A stretch of DNA of 53,567 nucleotides from Aureimonas altamirensis (GTDB lineage: Bacteria > Pseudomonadota > Alphaproteobacteria > Rhizobiales > Rhizobiaceae). A program made the position numbers and the translations under genes. Below are positions 1-8,307 of the stretch, one piece after another. Where the stretch lies: NCBI RefSeq assembly GCF_023702225.1, contig NZ_JAMQCO010000018.1, positions 522 to 54,088 on the forward strand, written 5' to 3'. Numbering within the stretch: the stretch's first letter is position 1; each line of letters begins with the position of its first letter. The notes under the pieces are model-generated. The model made no database searches, was not told where the DNA came from, and worked only from the letters and a program-made list of their open reading frames with translations.

Positions 1-113
1 CCTGGCAATCCACCAGGACCAGTGAATCAGACAAGGCCGACCGAGTGAATCCTCAATCCGACTCTGCGTTCATCGAAGATGCGCTAGGTATTTTGGCTGT
101 TAACGTACTTACC

Positions 114-1037
114 TCACATGGCAGCATGATTTTCGAGCCATCGAATTGTCCTTTCAATTCCGGTGTCGAAAGCGACCGTAGGTCGCCAATTTGTTTGATC
201 TATCAAGCGTTGGCAACAAAGTACATTTTCTGGGACGTCAAAGCTTCTACTCGGCAAAAACTCAAGATCTGCCCTTACGCCACATGAGTTTTCTATAGAC
301 TTCACTACATCAATTATTGTCTTACCGCGAGTGGCGGAACCGACATTAAAACATCTTTCATACCCGTTGTATTCTATTATTCTATGAACTGATGATACAA
401 CATCGTCTATGTAAATATAATCTCGAATATTTGATCCGTCGCCGTATATGGGAACTTTCCTATAATTTTTTATTTTTGAGTAAACGTTGGGAATTAGGCC
501 TTGTTGTCGTCGACCCGTCTGCAAGGGTCCAAACGGATTTGCTAGTCGAAGGACAAAACCTTCGATACCATGTAGTCTTTCGAACAACGCAACGTACTTT
601 TCAATGGCGAGCTTATTGATACCGTAAGCCCCTATAGGATTTGTCGCTGCTGTCTCAGATATGGGAGTCTGGGCAGTGGGACCATAAACGGTACCGCCTG
701 AAGAGAAAAAGATGATGCGCTTGACCCCGTTAGCGCGAGCGGCCTCGAGCATTCTAACGCTTCCCATGACGCTTCGCTCGATATCTGCGATCATCTCGAC
801 ATTCGCGACTGTTGGGAAAGTTGCATGTATTAGATGAATAATTATATCCGTATCTTGTAACGCTGTTGCAAGTACAGTTTCATCGTTGAAATCGCCTTCG
901 AATAATTCAGCGCCAGCCAAGAGTGACCGATCCAAAAAATGCCGCCCAAAAACGCGAACATCAAATCCAGATTTAACTAATCCGTGGCTTACATGTGTGC
1001 CGATGAAGCCGCCGCCTCCCAATACGGTTACCGTCAT
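114..1037 (-). CDS. NAD-dependent epimerase/dehydratase (nucleotide-sugar family)
   Basis: Extended short-chain dehydrogenase of about 307 residues, the family of UDP-glucose 4-epimerase and related nucleotide-sugar enzymes. The N-terminal Rossmann glycine motif GGGGFIG lies at residues 7-13, an SSGGTVYG segment near 112-119, and the catalytic pair Tyr138/Lys142 in YGINK. The ATG at 1037 is preferred over one nine codons upstream because the Rossmann strand follows it directly. The gene is visibly richer in A and T than the core genes from 1.7 kb on, as is common for surface-polysaccharide genes gained by transfer. No partner gene is in view because the window ends to its left. The exact substrate (UDP-Glc, GDP- or dTDP-sugar) cannot be told from sequence alone. 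Confidence 0.85.
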   Translation of the reverse strand: MTVTVLGGGGFIGTHVSHGLVKSGFDVRVFGRHFLDRSLLAGAELFEGDFNDETVLATALQDTDIIIHLIHATFPTVANVEMIADIERSVMGSVRMLEAARANGVKRIIFFSSGGTVYGPTAQTPISETAATNPIGAYGINKLAIEKYVALFERLHGIEGFVLRLANPFGPLQTGRRQQGLIPNVYSKIKNYRKVPIYGDGSNIRDYIYIDDVVSSVHRIIEYNGYERCFNVGSATRGKTIIDVVKSIENSCGVRADLEFLPSRSFDVPENVLCCQRLIDQTNWRPTVAFDTGIERTIRWLENHAAM

Positions 1038-1446
1038 ATCGCTACTACTCTTAGCTCGAGCCAAACAAAGCTATTTTTATTCCAGACCATATTTCCCGTA
1101 CTCAATTAAAATTGCTGTTCGACGGTGAGCGCGGCGAAGCCGGCCATCCAATGTCCCATTCCAGTACGCCTCTCCACGGGTACCATGAAGATTACGGCCA
1201 CGATGTTATGACGTTTAACAGGGCGAATACGCGGCGGTAATATAGGTGTGTAAGCTTCAGGGCAACTGCTGGCGACAATGCCGTCCGAGGATGCCATTTA
1301 AGGCGTTCAGTTTTACCTGAGCGTTAAGATGATGCATTTGTAAGGAATTGAGGATCAGTCTGAGGCGTGTTCGATCGGTGCACGCAGTCGGACGAGACGA
1401 GCACAACGCTCTCCCGCCATATAAAGCAAGTGATCAATTGTAGAAT
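1038..1446. other. Intergenic region between epimerase and tRNA-Gln
   Basis: About 410 bases without a convincing gene. Base composition changes here from AT-rich on the epimerase side to GC-rich beyond the tRNA. A 63-codon minus-strand frame (1106-1297) exists but has no Shine-Dalgarno-like sequence and no recognisable family. The promoter of the epimerase must lie in the left part, which holds runs such as TATTTTTATT near 1071-1080. Confidence 0.5.
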
Positions 1447-1520
1447 TGGCTGGGGGACCTGGATTCGAACCAAGACTAACGGAGTCAGAGTCCGCTGTTC
1501 TACCCTTAAACTATCCCCCA
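1447..1520 (-). tRNA. tRNA-Gln (anticodon CUG)
   Basis: A 74-nt cloverleaf can be folded on the minus strand. The acceptor arm TGGGGGA pairs with TCCCCCA, the discriminator is G and CCA is encoded. The anticodon stem GCGGA/TCCGT closes a seven-base loop CTCTGAC with anticodon CTG. The T arm carries GGTTCGAATCC. The anticodon reads CAG codons. The 3' end faces the AT-rich left edge, the usual orientation when a tRNA gene serves as an island attachment site. Confidence 0.95.
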
Positions 1521-1725
1521 GCAGGGAGCCGGACTTGGCCGACGGGCGCCTCTATAACAATGGCTCCGCGTCGATGCAAAGGGAAAATGACGCCCGTCAC
1601 AAAAAGATGGATCGTCATGATCGCTTAACAATCTCCGGTGGTCGTCTTGTTGGCAATGACGCGCTGCAGTATGGTTCGCCCCAGGCGGCCGCGAGCCCGC
1701 CATCCACCTGTCACAGGCTTCCATC

Positions 1726-2964
1726 ATGCTTCCGACAACCGATGTCGCGGACACCGTGCCGCCGGCCGGCAACGCCGATGTCTCCGCCAAGGGCTTCGGC
1801 AGCGCTGCACCTGCACTGGCGGCGCTGTCGATCGCATCCTTCGCCATCGGCGTCGGGGAATTCGGCATCATGGGCCTTCTGCCGGGCGTCGCCGACGATC
1901 TGGGGGTGACAATCCCGCAGGCAGGCCTGCTCGTGACAGGCTATGCCCTGGGCGTCGTCTTCGGCGGCCCACTGCTGGCCGGGCTGACATCGCGCATGGA
2001 GCGGCGGCGCCTTCTTCTCTCGATGGTCGTCATCTTCGTTCTCGGCAACCTCGCCTGCGCCCTGGCGCCCGGCTACGGCCTGCTGATGGCCGCCCGCGTC
2101 TTCACCGCGCTTGCCCACGCCACCTTCTTCGGCATCGGCGCCGTCCTGGCAGCAGATATCTCGCCGCCTGGCCGGCAGGCCCAAGCCATCTCGCTGATGT
2201 TCGTCGGGATGACGCTGGCCAACGTCATGGGCGTACCGCTCGGCACGTTCATCGGCCAGGCCTATGGCTGGCGCGCGACGTTCTGGGCCGTCACGGGGCT
2301 CAGCATCCTGTCCGGCATCGCCCTCTACGCCTTCCTGCCACGCAGCTATCCGCTGGCGGGCATCGCCTTCAAGGATGAAATCCGTGCCCTGACCCGCGTG
2401 CAGGTGCTGCTGGCGATGCTGCTCAGCGTGCTGGCATCCGTCGCCTTCTTTTCCGTGTTCACCTACATCGCGCCGATGCTCGAGCAGGTGACCGGGCTTG
2501 CGCCGGCCAGCGTTCCCTACGTCCTGCTGGTCTTCGGGGTCGGCTTGACGATCGGCAACGTGCTGGGCGGGCGGCTTGCGGACTGGCGGATGATGCCGGC
2601 GATCATCGGGCTGTTCGTGGCGATGGTCGTCGTCATGATCGCACTCTATCCCGCAATGACGCATGCTTCGGCCATGATCGGCGTCATGTTCCTGTGGGGG
2701 ATCGTCGTCTTCGGCCTCGTGGCGCCCATACAGATGCGGATCGTCTCCCGCGCGGTCGGGGCGCGAAACCTGGCGTCGACCTTCAACCAGAGCGCCTTCA
2801 ACCTCGGAAATGCGATCGGAGCCTGGTTCGGCGGTGCCTTGATTACCCTCGGCCTCGGCTATCGCGATCTACCGCTCGGAGCCTTGGCCATGGCCGTGCT
2901 CGGCGTTTGCGTCGCGCTTCTGTCTGCCTTGCTCGACCGCACGTCAAAGCGGCCAAAGGCATGA
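1726..2964 (+). CDS. MFS efflux transporter (DHA1, AraJ/YdhP-like)
   Basis: 412-residue inner-membrane protein with about 12 hydrophobic segments, matching the drug:H+ antiporter-1 group of the major facilitator superfamily. The first transmembrane helix ends in the characteristic EFGIMGLLP followed by an LGVTIPQAG loop, and the loop after helix 2 carries the basic SRMERRRLL motif. The first 30 residues are a non-conserved cytoplasmic tail, so a start inside the frame is possible, but this is the first ATG. It stands alone between the tRNA and the convergent OmpA-like gene. Substrate unknown; relatives export sugars, nucleosides or small toxic compounds. Its stop codon lies in the T-run of the terminator serving the opposite strand. 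Confidence 0.88.
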   Translation: MLPTTDVADTVPPAGNADVSAKGFGSAAPALAALSIASFAIGVGEFGIMGLLPGVADDLGVTIPQAGLLVTGYALGVVFGGPLLAGLTSRMERRRLLLSMVVIFVLGNLACALAPGYGLLMAARVFTALAHATFFGIGAVLAADISPPGRQAQAISLMFVGMTLANVMGVPLGTFIGQAYGWRATFWAVTGLSILSGIALYAFLPRSYPLAGIAFKDEIRALTRVQVLLAMLLSVLASVAFFSVFTYIAPMLEQVTGLAPASVPYVLLVFGVGLTIGNVLGGRLADWRMMPAIIGLFVAMVVVMIALYPAMTHASAMIGVMFLWGIVVFGLVAPIQMRIVSRAVGARNLASTFNQSAFNLGNAIGAWFGGALITLGLGYRDLPLGALAMAVLGVCVALLSALLDRTSKRPKA

Positions 2965-2991
2965 AAAAGGGGCCGGCAGCTTGCCGGCCCC
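2964..2991 (-). terminator. Rho-independent terminator of the OmpA-like lipoprotein gene
   Basis: Perfect 10-bp stem GGGGCCGGCA/TGCCGGCCCC with a three-base loop at 2969-2991. Read on the minus strand it is followed by TTTTT, which on the plus strand forms the AAAAA just after the MFS stop. The plus direction lacks a T-run, so it works best for the minus-strand gene. Confidence 0.85.
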
Positions 2992-3015
2992 TGGATTGCA
3001 TGACTGATCCGTGCC

Positions 3016-3039
3016 GGTCAGCCGGTCAGCCGGTCAGCC
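3016..3039 (-). repeat. Three tandem copies of an 8-bp unit carrying stop codons
   Basis: GGTCAGCC (plus strand) occurs three times head to tail. On the minus strand each unit contains TGA. The first TGA (3034-3036) is the stop codon of the OmpA-like gene and the next two fall 8 and 16 bases later, so all three reading frames are closed. Confidence 0.8.
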
Positions 3040-3699
3040 GGCCTGCAGCGGCGAGATGGCGATCTCGACACGGCGGTTCTGCGCGCGGCCCTGCTCGGTG
3101 GCATTGGACGCGACCGGCCTCGACATGCCGAAGCCCTGGATGTTGAGGCGGTTGCCCGTGACGCCCTGCGTCTGCAGGAACTGGCCCACACTGGCCGCGC
3201 GGCGCTGGGACAAGGCGAAATTATACCCCTCGGCCCCGACATTGTCGGTGTGGCCCATCACGTCCACGATGGTCTGGTTGTACTTGTTGAGCACGATCGC
3301 CACCGACGTCAGCGTCGGGTAGAACTCCGAGCGGACCTGGTCCTGGTCCGTCGCGAAGGTGATGTTGGAGGGCATGTTCAGGATGATGCGGTCGCCCTGC
3401 CGGGTCACGGAAACACCCGTCCCCTGCAATTGTGCCCTCAGGTCGGCCTCCTGACGGTCCATGTAGACGCCGATTCCGCCGCCCGTCAGGGCTCCGACGC
3501 CGGCGCCTAGAAGCGCCGCCCGTCCGCGATCCACGCCGGCGATTTCGCCCACGAGCAGGCCGCCCAGCGCGCCGACGCCGGCGCCGATGCCGGTGCCGGC
3601 GGCCGTACGCGAAATCTGAGACTCGTTGGTATAGGGATTCGTCGTCGTGCAACCGCCGAGAACGGCAAGGGACACGCACGCGGCCAGGGTCTTTTTCAT
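3034..3699 (-). CDS. OmpA-family lipoprotein (YiaD-like)
   Basis: 221-residue outer-membrane lipoprotein. A signal peptide with lipobox LGGC gives lipidated Cys17. It is followed by a glycine-zipper region (about residues 35-75, rich in GxGxG) and a C-terminal OmpA domain with GHTDNVG and the peptidoglycan-binding motif NFALSQRRAASV. The family tethers the outer membrane to peptidoglycan. The frame extends 40 codons upstream, but the start at 3699 is chosen because the signal peptide begins there and GAGAGATGAG lies just before it. It ends in the triple-stop repeat and a strong terminator. It is probably monocistronic. Confidence 0.9.
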   Translation of the reverse strand: MKKTLAACVSLAVLGGCTTTNPYTNESQISRTAAGTGIGAGVGALGGLLVGEIAGVDRGRAALLGAGVGALTGGGIGVYMDRQEADLRAQLQGTGVSVTRQGDRIILNMPSNITFATDQDQVRSEFYPTLTSVAIVLNKYNQTIVDVMGHTDNVGAEGYNFALSQRRAASVGQFLQTQGVTGNRLNIQGFGMSRPVASNATEQGRAQNRRVEIAISPLQAG

Positions 3700-3826
3700 C
3701 GCAGGCTCATCTCTCAGAAAGATCGCGCAGGATGTGCGCCGTCCATGGTTAATATCGCATGAACGGCACTGCAACCGACCTGTGGCCGCATTGCGGCGAA
3801 ACGAACCGCTCCGCCGCAATGCAGGT

Positions 3827-4858
3827 TCAGGCTGCCTTGCGCTGATCCAGCAGCTTGCGGTTGACCAGCAACTCGGCGATCTGCACGGCGTTCAGCGCCG
3901 CGCCCTTGCGGAGGTTGTCGGCGACGACCCACAGGTTGAGACCATTCTCGAGCGTCTGATCCTCGCGAATACGTGAAATATAGGTGGCATCCTCGCCGGC
4001 CGTCTCGAGCGGCGTCACGTATCCGCCGTCCTCGTGCTTGTCGATCACGAGGCAGCCCGGCGCCTCGCGCAGGATATCGCGCGCCTCGTCCGCGGTGATC
4101 GGCTTTTCGAATTCGATGTTCACGGCTTCGGAATGCCCGATGAAGACCGGAACGCGCACGGCCGTGCACGTGACCTTGATCCGGGGATCGAGCATCTTCT
4201 TGGTTTCGGCCATCACCTTCCATTCTTCCTTCGTCGATCCGTCTTCCATGAAGACGTCGATATGCGGAATGACGTTGAACGCGATGCGCTTGGTGAACTT
4301 GCGGGCCGTTACCGGATCCGCGACGAAGACGGCGCGGCTCTGCTCGAACAGCTCGTCCATGCCGTCCTTGCCGGCGCCCGATACCGACTGGTAGGTCGAT
4401 ACGACGACACGGCGAATGGTGGCATGGTCGTGCAGCGGCTTCAGCGCCACGACCAGTTGCGCGGTGGAGCAATTCGGATTGGCGATGATGTTCCGCCTGC
4501 GGAAGCCCGACACTGCGTCGGCGTTCACTTCCGGCACGATCAGGGGTACGTCCTGCTCGTACCGGAAGGCGGAGGAATTATCGATGACGACGCAGCCCTG
4601 GGCCGCGATCTTCGGCGCCCACTCCTTGGCGACCGAGCCGCCGGCAGACATCAGGGCGATGTCCGTGTCGGAGAAATCGTAGGATTCCAGCGACCGGATC
4701 TTCAAGGTCGTATCGCCGAAGGTGACTTCCTTGCCCTGGCTGCGGCGTGACGCAAGCACCACGACCTCGTCGGCCGGAAAGCCGCGCTCGTGCAGGATGT
4801 TCAGCATTTCCCGACCGACATTTCCAGTCGCGCCGACGACAGCTACCTTGTAACCCAT
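3827..4858 (-). CDS. asd: Aspartate-semialdehyde dehydrogenase
   Basis: 343 residues, normal length for the family. Converts aspartyl-4-phosphate to aspartate semialdehyde with NADPH, the branch point to lysine/diaminopimelate, threonine and methionine. The N-terminal nucleotide motif VGATGNVGREML (residues 8-19) and the active-site Cys130 in NPNCSTAQ are present, together with the SVSGAGKDG segment and the HSEAVN histidine region. The ATG at 4858 immediately precedes the Rossmann strand. It is transcribed in the same direction as the OmpA-like gene but separated from it by more than 120 bases, so probably independent. Confidence 0.97.
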   Translation of the reverse strand: MGYKVAVVGATGNVGREMLNILHERGFPADEVVVLASRRSQGKEVTFGDTTLKIRSLESYDFSDTDIALMSAGGSVAKEWAPKIAAQGCVVIDNSSAFRYEQDVPLIVPEVNADAVSGFRRRNIIANPNCSTAQLVVALKPLHDHATIRRVVVSTYQSVSGAGKDGMDELFEQSRAVFVADPVTARKFTKRIAFNVIPHIDVFMEDGSTKEEWKVMAETKKMLDPRIKVTCTAVRVPVFIGHSEAVNIEFEKPITADEARDILREAPGCLVIDKHEDGGYVTPLETAGEDATYISRIREDQTLENGLNLWVVADNLRKGAALNAVQIAELLVNRKLLDQRKAA

Positions 4859-5027
4859 CTGGACCCAGTTCCTCTGCTCCCCGCGACTTCGTCAAACGCC
4901 TCCAACCCCGTCCCGGGGGAGTGCGGGACGAAGGTATCAGCCAATCGCGGTTTTAATCGTGGAGCGTGTGGACATGGGCTCGCATATGCGCCCTCGGGCG
5001 CGGCTTGTCAATCGAAGGTCGCGGCGC

Positions 5028-5132
5028 TCAACGCGCGCCGCGGCCCCTGTTGCGCTCGTTCCGTTCCTCGTGGCCGAACAGCTTCTTCATAACCCAGCCG
5101 ATAACCACGGCCTTGATCAAACCTCTGATCAT
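5028..5132 (-). CDS. 34-residue basic microprotein
   Basis: Small open frame in the 480-base gap between asd and the symporter gene. It starts MIRGLIKAVVIGWVMKKLFG and ends in a charged Arg/Glu/Asn-rich tail ending RGRGAR. The first 20 residues form one amphipathic or membrane-inserting helix with interspersed lysines, and the tail is strongly polar. A GAGG sequence lies just upstream of the ATG, although the spacing is short. Codon use (GTG, CTG, GGC, CGC) agrees with neighbouring genes. I recall similar short hypothetical proteins in rhizobial genomes but cannot confirm homology. Function unknown; a membrane-associated role is only a guess from the helix. Confidence 0.55.
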   Translation of the reverse strand: MIRGLIKAVVIGWVMKKLFGHEERNERNRGRGAR

Positions 5133-5309
5133 ATCCTCAGTTTCCCTGTTGAACTTTCGATGCACAGTACAACGGCGTTGAGGGCACTCGCGTTCCCTGA
5201 AGGTCGGCGGAAGATCATGTCATCATACGCGTGCAGATTTCGGCAGAACAGAATTTTGCCACTTTTCATTTACGCTGGATAGGCTAGCCTGCCTGTCAAC
5301 ACACATCAG

Positions 5310-5325
5310 TACACGTCGGTGTGTA
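5310..5325. promoter_or_regulatory. Inverted repeat upstream of the MHS symporter
   Basis: TACAC-N6-GTGTA, a perfect 5-6-5 palindrome about 45 bases before the GTG start of the symporter gene, in a position suited to an operator. The bound regulator is unknown and a chance occurrence is possible. Confidence 0.35.
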
Positions 5326-5368
5326 AGCAACGAGACCGCCTTGGAACGGCGGCCGGGAGGGGAACTAC

Positions 5369-7045
5369 GTGGCAAGCTACAACGATACGACTGCGTCCGG
5401 AAGCAAGACCAGCATGACGCGCGAAGAGCGGAAGGTGATCGTCGCCTCATCGCTCGGGACCGTCTTCGAGTGGTACGACTTCTATCTATACGGCTCGCTG
5501 GCGGCCATCATCGCCGCGCAGTTCTTCGCCGGCGTCAATCCCACGGCGGGCTTCATCTTCGCATTGCTGGCCTTCGCCGCCGGCTTCGCGGTGCGTCCCT
5601 TCGGCGCTCTCGTCTTCGGGCGGCTCGGCGACCTTGTCGGGCGCAAATACACGTTCCTCGTCACGATCATCATCATGGGCCTGTCGACCTTCCTGGTCGG
5701 TCTTCTGCCCAACTATGCGTCGATCGGCGTTCTCGCCCCGATCATCCTGATCATCCTGCGCCTCCTGCAGGGCCTCGCCCTCGGCGGCGAATACGGCGGC
5801 GCGGTGGTGTACGTCGCGGAGCATTCGCCCAACGGCAAGCGCGGCTATTTCACCTCGTGGATCCAGACAACGGCGACGATGGGCCTGTTCCTGTCGCTGG
5901 TCATCATCCTCGGCACCCGTACGATGATGGGCGAGGCGGCCTTCGCCGAGTGGGGCTGGCGTATTCCGTTCCTCATCTCCATCGTTCTGCTGGCGATCTC
6001 GGTCTGGATCCGCACCAAGCTGAACGAAAGCCCGGTCTTCCAGAAGATGAAGGCGGAGGGCAAGGCGTCCAAGAGCCCCCTGCGCGAGTCCTTCGGCCAG
6101 TGGTCGAACCTGAAGATCGTGCTCCTGGCGCTGTTCGGCCTGACGGCCGGCCAGGCGGTGGTCTGGTATACGGGGCAGTTCTACGCCCTCTTCTTCCTGA
6201 CGCAGACGCTGAAGGTCGACGGCGCGACCGCCAACATCATGATGGCGGTGGCCCTGCTTCTGGCAACGCCGTTCTTCCTGATCTTCGGCATCCTGTCGGA
6301 CCGGATCGGCCGCAAGGCCGTCATCATGGCGGGCCTTGCCCTGTCGGTGGTGACGCTGTTCCCGGCCTTCCAGATGCTGACCCGCATGGCCAATCCCACC
6401 CTTGCGGCGGCGCAGGCGTCCGCTCCGGTCCATGTGACCGCGGATCCGGCGACCTGCTCCTTCCAGTTCAACCCGGTCGGAACCAGCCGTTTCACCAGCT
6501 CCTGCGATATCGCCAAGGCCTTCCTGGCCAGGAACGCAGTGAACTACGACAACATCGAAGCGCCTCCGGGCACGGTCGCCAATGTGCGCGTGGGCGATGT
6601 GGTCATCGAAAGCTTCGAGGGCGAAGGCCTGTCTGCCGCCGACCTGAAGACGCAGACCGACGCCTTCGGCGCGGCCGCGACGGATGCGATCCGCGCCGCC
6701 GGCTATCCGGCGGCCGCAAACCCCGCCGAGATCAATTACATCGGCACGACGGCGATCCTGTTCTTCCTGGTCCTGCTGGTTACGATGGTCTACGGACCGA
6801 TCGCGGCCTATCTGGTGGAACTCTTCCCCACACGCATCCGCTACACGTCCATGTCGCTGCCCTATCACATCGGCAATGGCTGGTTCGGCGGCTTCCTGCC
6901 CACGACGTCCTTTGCCATCGTGGCGGCGACGGGCAACATCTATTCCGGTCTCTGGTATCCCGTGGTCATCGCCGCGATGTCGCTCATCGTCGGCATGATC
7001 TTCCTGCGCGATACCCGCCACGTCGACATCCACAAGCTGGACTGA
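5369..7045 (+). CDS. MFS transporter, metabolite:H+ symporter (MHS) family
   Basis: 558-residue inner-membrane symporter of the ProP/KgtP/ShiA group. The GTG start is preceded by GGGAGGGGAA at good spacing. Near the N terminus the protein has SSLGTVFEWYDFYLYGSLA, and then the family motifs RPFGALVFGRLGDLVGRKY and LALGGEYGGA; a late ELFPTRIRYTSMSLPYHIGNG segment is also typical. Between transmembrane segments in the second half lies an insert of about 110 polar residues (around residues 345-460) with two cysteines, predicted to sit outside the membrane; ordinary MHS proteins are about 430 residues. Substrates in the family are carboxylates, osmolytes or aromatic acids; the actual one is unknown. 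A palindrome upstream may be an operator and a strong terminator follows. Confidence 0.92.
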   Translation: MASYNDTTASGSKTSMTREERKVIVASSLGTVFEWYDFYLYGSLAAIIAAQFFAGVNPTAGFIFALLAFAAGFAVRPFGALVFGRLGDLVGRKYTFLVTIIIMGLSTFLVGLLPNYASIGVLAPIILIILRLLQGLALGGEYGGAVVYVAEHSPNGKRGYFTSWIQTTATMGLFLSLVIILGTRTMMGEAAFAEWGWRIPFLISIVLLAISVWIRTKLNESPVFQKMKAEGKASKSPLRESFGQWSNLKIVLLALFGLTAGQAVVWYTGQFYALFFLTQTLKVDGATANIMMAVALLLATPFFLIFGILSDRIGRKAVIMAGLALSVVTLFPAFQMLTRMANPTLAAAQASAPVHVTADPATCSFQFNPVGTSRFTSSCDIAKAFLARNAVNYDNIEAPPGTVANVRVGDVVIESFEGEGLSAADLKTQTDAFGAAATDAIRAAGYPAAANPAEINYIGTTAILFFLVLLVTMVYGPIAAYLVELFPTRIRYTSMSLPYHIGNGWFGGFLPTTSFAIVAATGNIYSGLWYPVVIAAMSLIVGMIFLRDTRHVDIHKLD

Positions 7046-7072
7046 CGGCGGCGCGACGGACGCCACCAGAAG

Positions 7073-7104
7073 AAAGGGCCCCGGTGGCGACACCGGGGCC
7101 CTTT
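7073..7104. terminator. Bidirectional rho-independent terminator
   Basis: Perfect 14-bp stem (AAAGGGCCCCGGTG paired with its complement) and a GCGA tetraloop. The A3 and T3 arms give a short U-run in either direction. It lies between the convergent symporter gene and leuB and should stop both. Confidence 0.85.
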
Positions 7105-7135
7105 CATATCCGTCTGCGGTGCGCGGCGGGCCCGA

Positions 7136-8251
7136 TCAGGCGGCGGCGAGCCTGTCGCGGAATACTGCGGCGATGGCGTCGCCCATTTCGGCCGTGCCGA
7201 CCCGGCGCGCGCCCTCGGCAACGATATCCGCCGTGCGGATGCCCTTTTCCAGCACCTCGGCGATCGAGGCTTCCAGCTTGTCCGCTTCCGCGACCATGCC
7301 GAAGGAATACCGCAGGCACATCGCGAACGAGGCGATCATGGCGATGGGGTTGGCGACGCCGCGTCCGGCAATATCGGGCGCCGAACCGTGCACCGGCTCG
7401 TACATGGCGCGCCGGCGCCCCGTCGCGTCGTCCGGCCGGCCGAGAGAGGCGGATGGCAGCATGCCGAGCGAGCCGGTCAGCATCGCGGCGATATCGGACA
7501 ACATGTCGCCGAAGAGATTGTCGGTCACGATGACGTCGAACTGCTTTGGCGCGCGAACCAGCTGCATCCCCCCGGCGTCCGCCAGCATGTGTTCCAGCGT
7601 CACGTCCGCGTAGTCGGCATGGGTTGCCGTGACCACCTCGTTCCAGAGGACGCCGGATTTCATGACGTTGCGCTTTTCCATCGACGTCACCTTGCCGCGC
7701 CGCGTGCGCGCCAGCTCGAAGGCCGCGCGGGCGATGCGCTCGATCTCGTAGGTGTCGTAGACCTGCGTGTCGATGCCGCGCTTCTGGCCGTTGCCCAGAT
7801 CGCGGATTTCCTTCGGCTCGCCGAAATAGACGCCGCCGGTCAACTCCCGCACGATGAGGATGTCCAGCCCGTCGACCAACTCGCGCTTCAGTGACGACGC
7901 CTCGGCGAGGGCCGGATAGCAGATGGCGGGGCGCAGGTTGGCGAAGAGTTCCAGTTCCTTGCGCAGGCGCAGAAGCCCGGCCTCCGGCCGCTGCTCGTAA
8001 GCGACGCCATCCCATTTCGGGCCGCCGACGGCGCCGAACAGCACTGCGTCCGCCGCCAGCGCCAGCGCCATGTCGGCATCCGAGATCGGCACGCCATGGG
8101 CGTCGTAGGCGGCGCCGCCGACAAGGCCGCGTTCGATGGTGAAACCCGCGCCCGCCTCCGCGTTCATGAGAGCGATCAGCTTTTCCACCTCGGCCATGGT
8201 TTCCGGGCCGATCCCGTCACCGGGGAGTAGAAGCAGGTTACGGGTCGTCAT
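7136..8251 (-). CDS. leuB: 3-isopropylmalate dehydrogenase
   Basis: 371 residues, the usual size. Oxidatively decarboxylates 3-isopropylmalate to 2-ketoisocaproate with NAD+, the third step of leucine synthesis. [11 protein letters not shown] at the N terminus and the C-terminal half with [17 protein letters not shown] and the adenine-binding [18 protein letters not shown] identify the family. It lies 56 bases downstream of leuD on the same strand, so leuD-leuB probably form one unit. leuA and leuC are not in the window, as is common in this order of bacteria. Confidence 0.97.
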   Translation of the reverse strand: MTTRNLLLLPGDGIGPETMAEVEKLIALMNAEAGAGFTIERGLVGGAAYDAHGVPISDADMALALAADAVLFGAVGGPKWDGVAYEQRPEAGLLRLRKELELFANLRPAICYPALAEASSLKRELVDGLDILIVRELTGGVYFGEPKEIRDLGNGQKRGIDTQVYDTYEIERIARAAFELARTRRGKVTSMEKRNVMKSGVLWNEVVTATHADYADVTLEHMLADAGGMQLVRAPKQFDVIVTDNLFGDMLSDIAAMLTGSLGMLPSASLGRPDDATGRRRAMYEPVHGSAPDIAGRGVANPIAMIASFAMCLRYSFGMVAEADKLEASIAEVLEKGIRTADIVAEGARRVGTAEMGDAIAAVFRDRLAAA

Positions 8252-8307
8252 GCGGCGGTCCTCCGGCCGGTAAGCGGTATCGTGAAAGGCAGGTCGGGCG
8301 ATTGCGA

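Noticed and set aside
45-287. Short plus-strand frame with DSAFIEDALG, faintly like the DNAFIEAFNG motif of IS3 transposases
   Set aside because: Only a few residues match and the frame is antisense to the epimerase 3' end; too weak to call a transposase remnant.
1106-1297. 63-codon minus-strand frame between epimerase and tRNA
   Set aside because: No ribosome site, no recognisable motif, mixed codon use; described only as intergenic.
1711-2664. Long minus-strand frame opposite the MFS transporter
   Set aside because: Shadow of GC-rich coding; composition rich in Arg/His/Gly/Gln and no domain.
5341-7533. 730-codon plus-strand frame overlapping the MHS symporter
   Set aside because: Out-of-frame shadow, mostly Arg/Gly/Pro; the other frame is a clear transporter.
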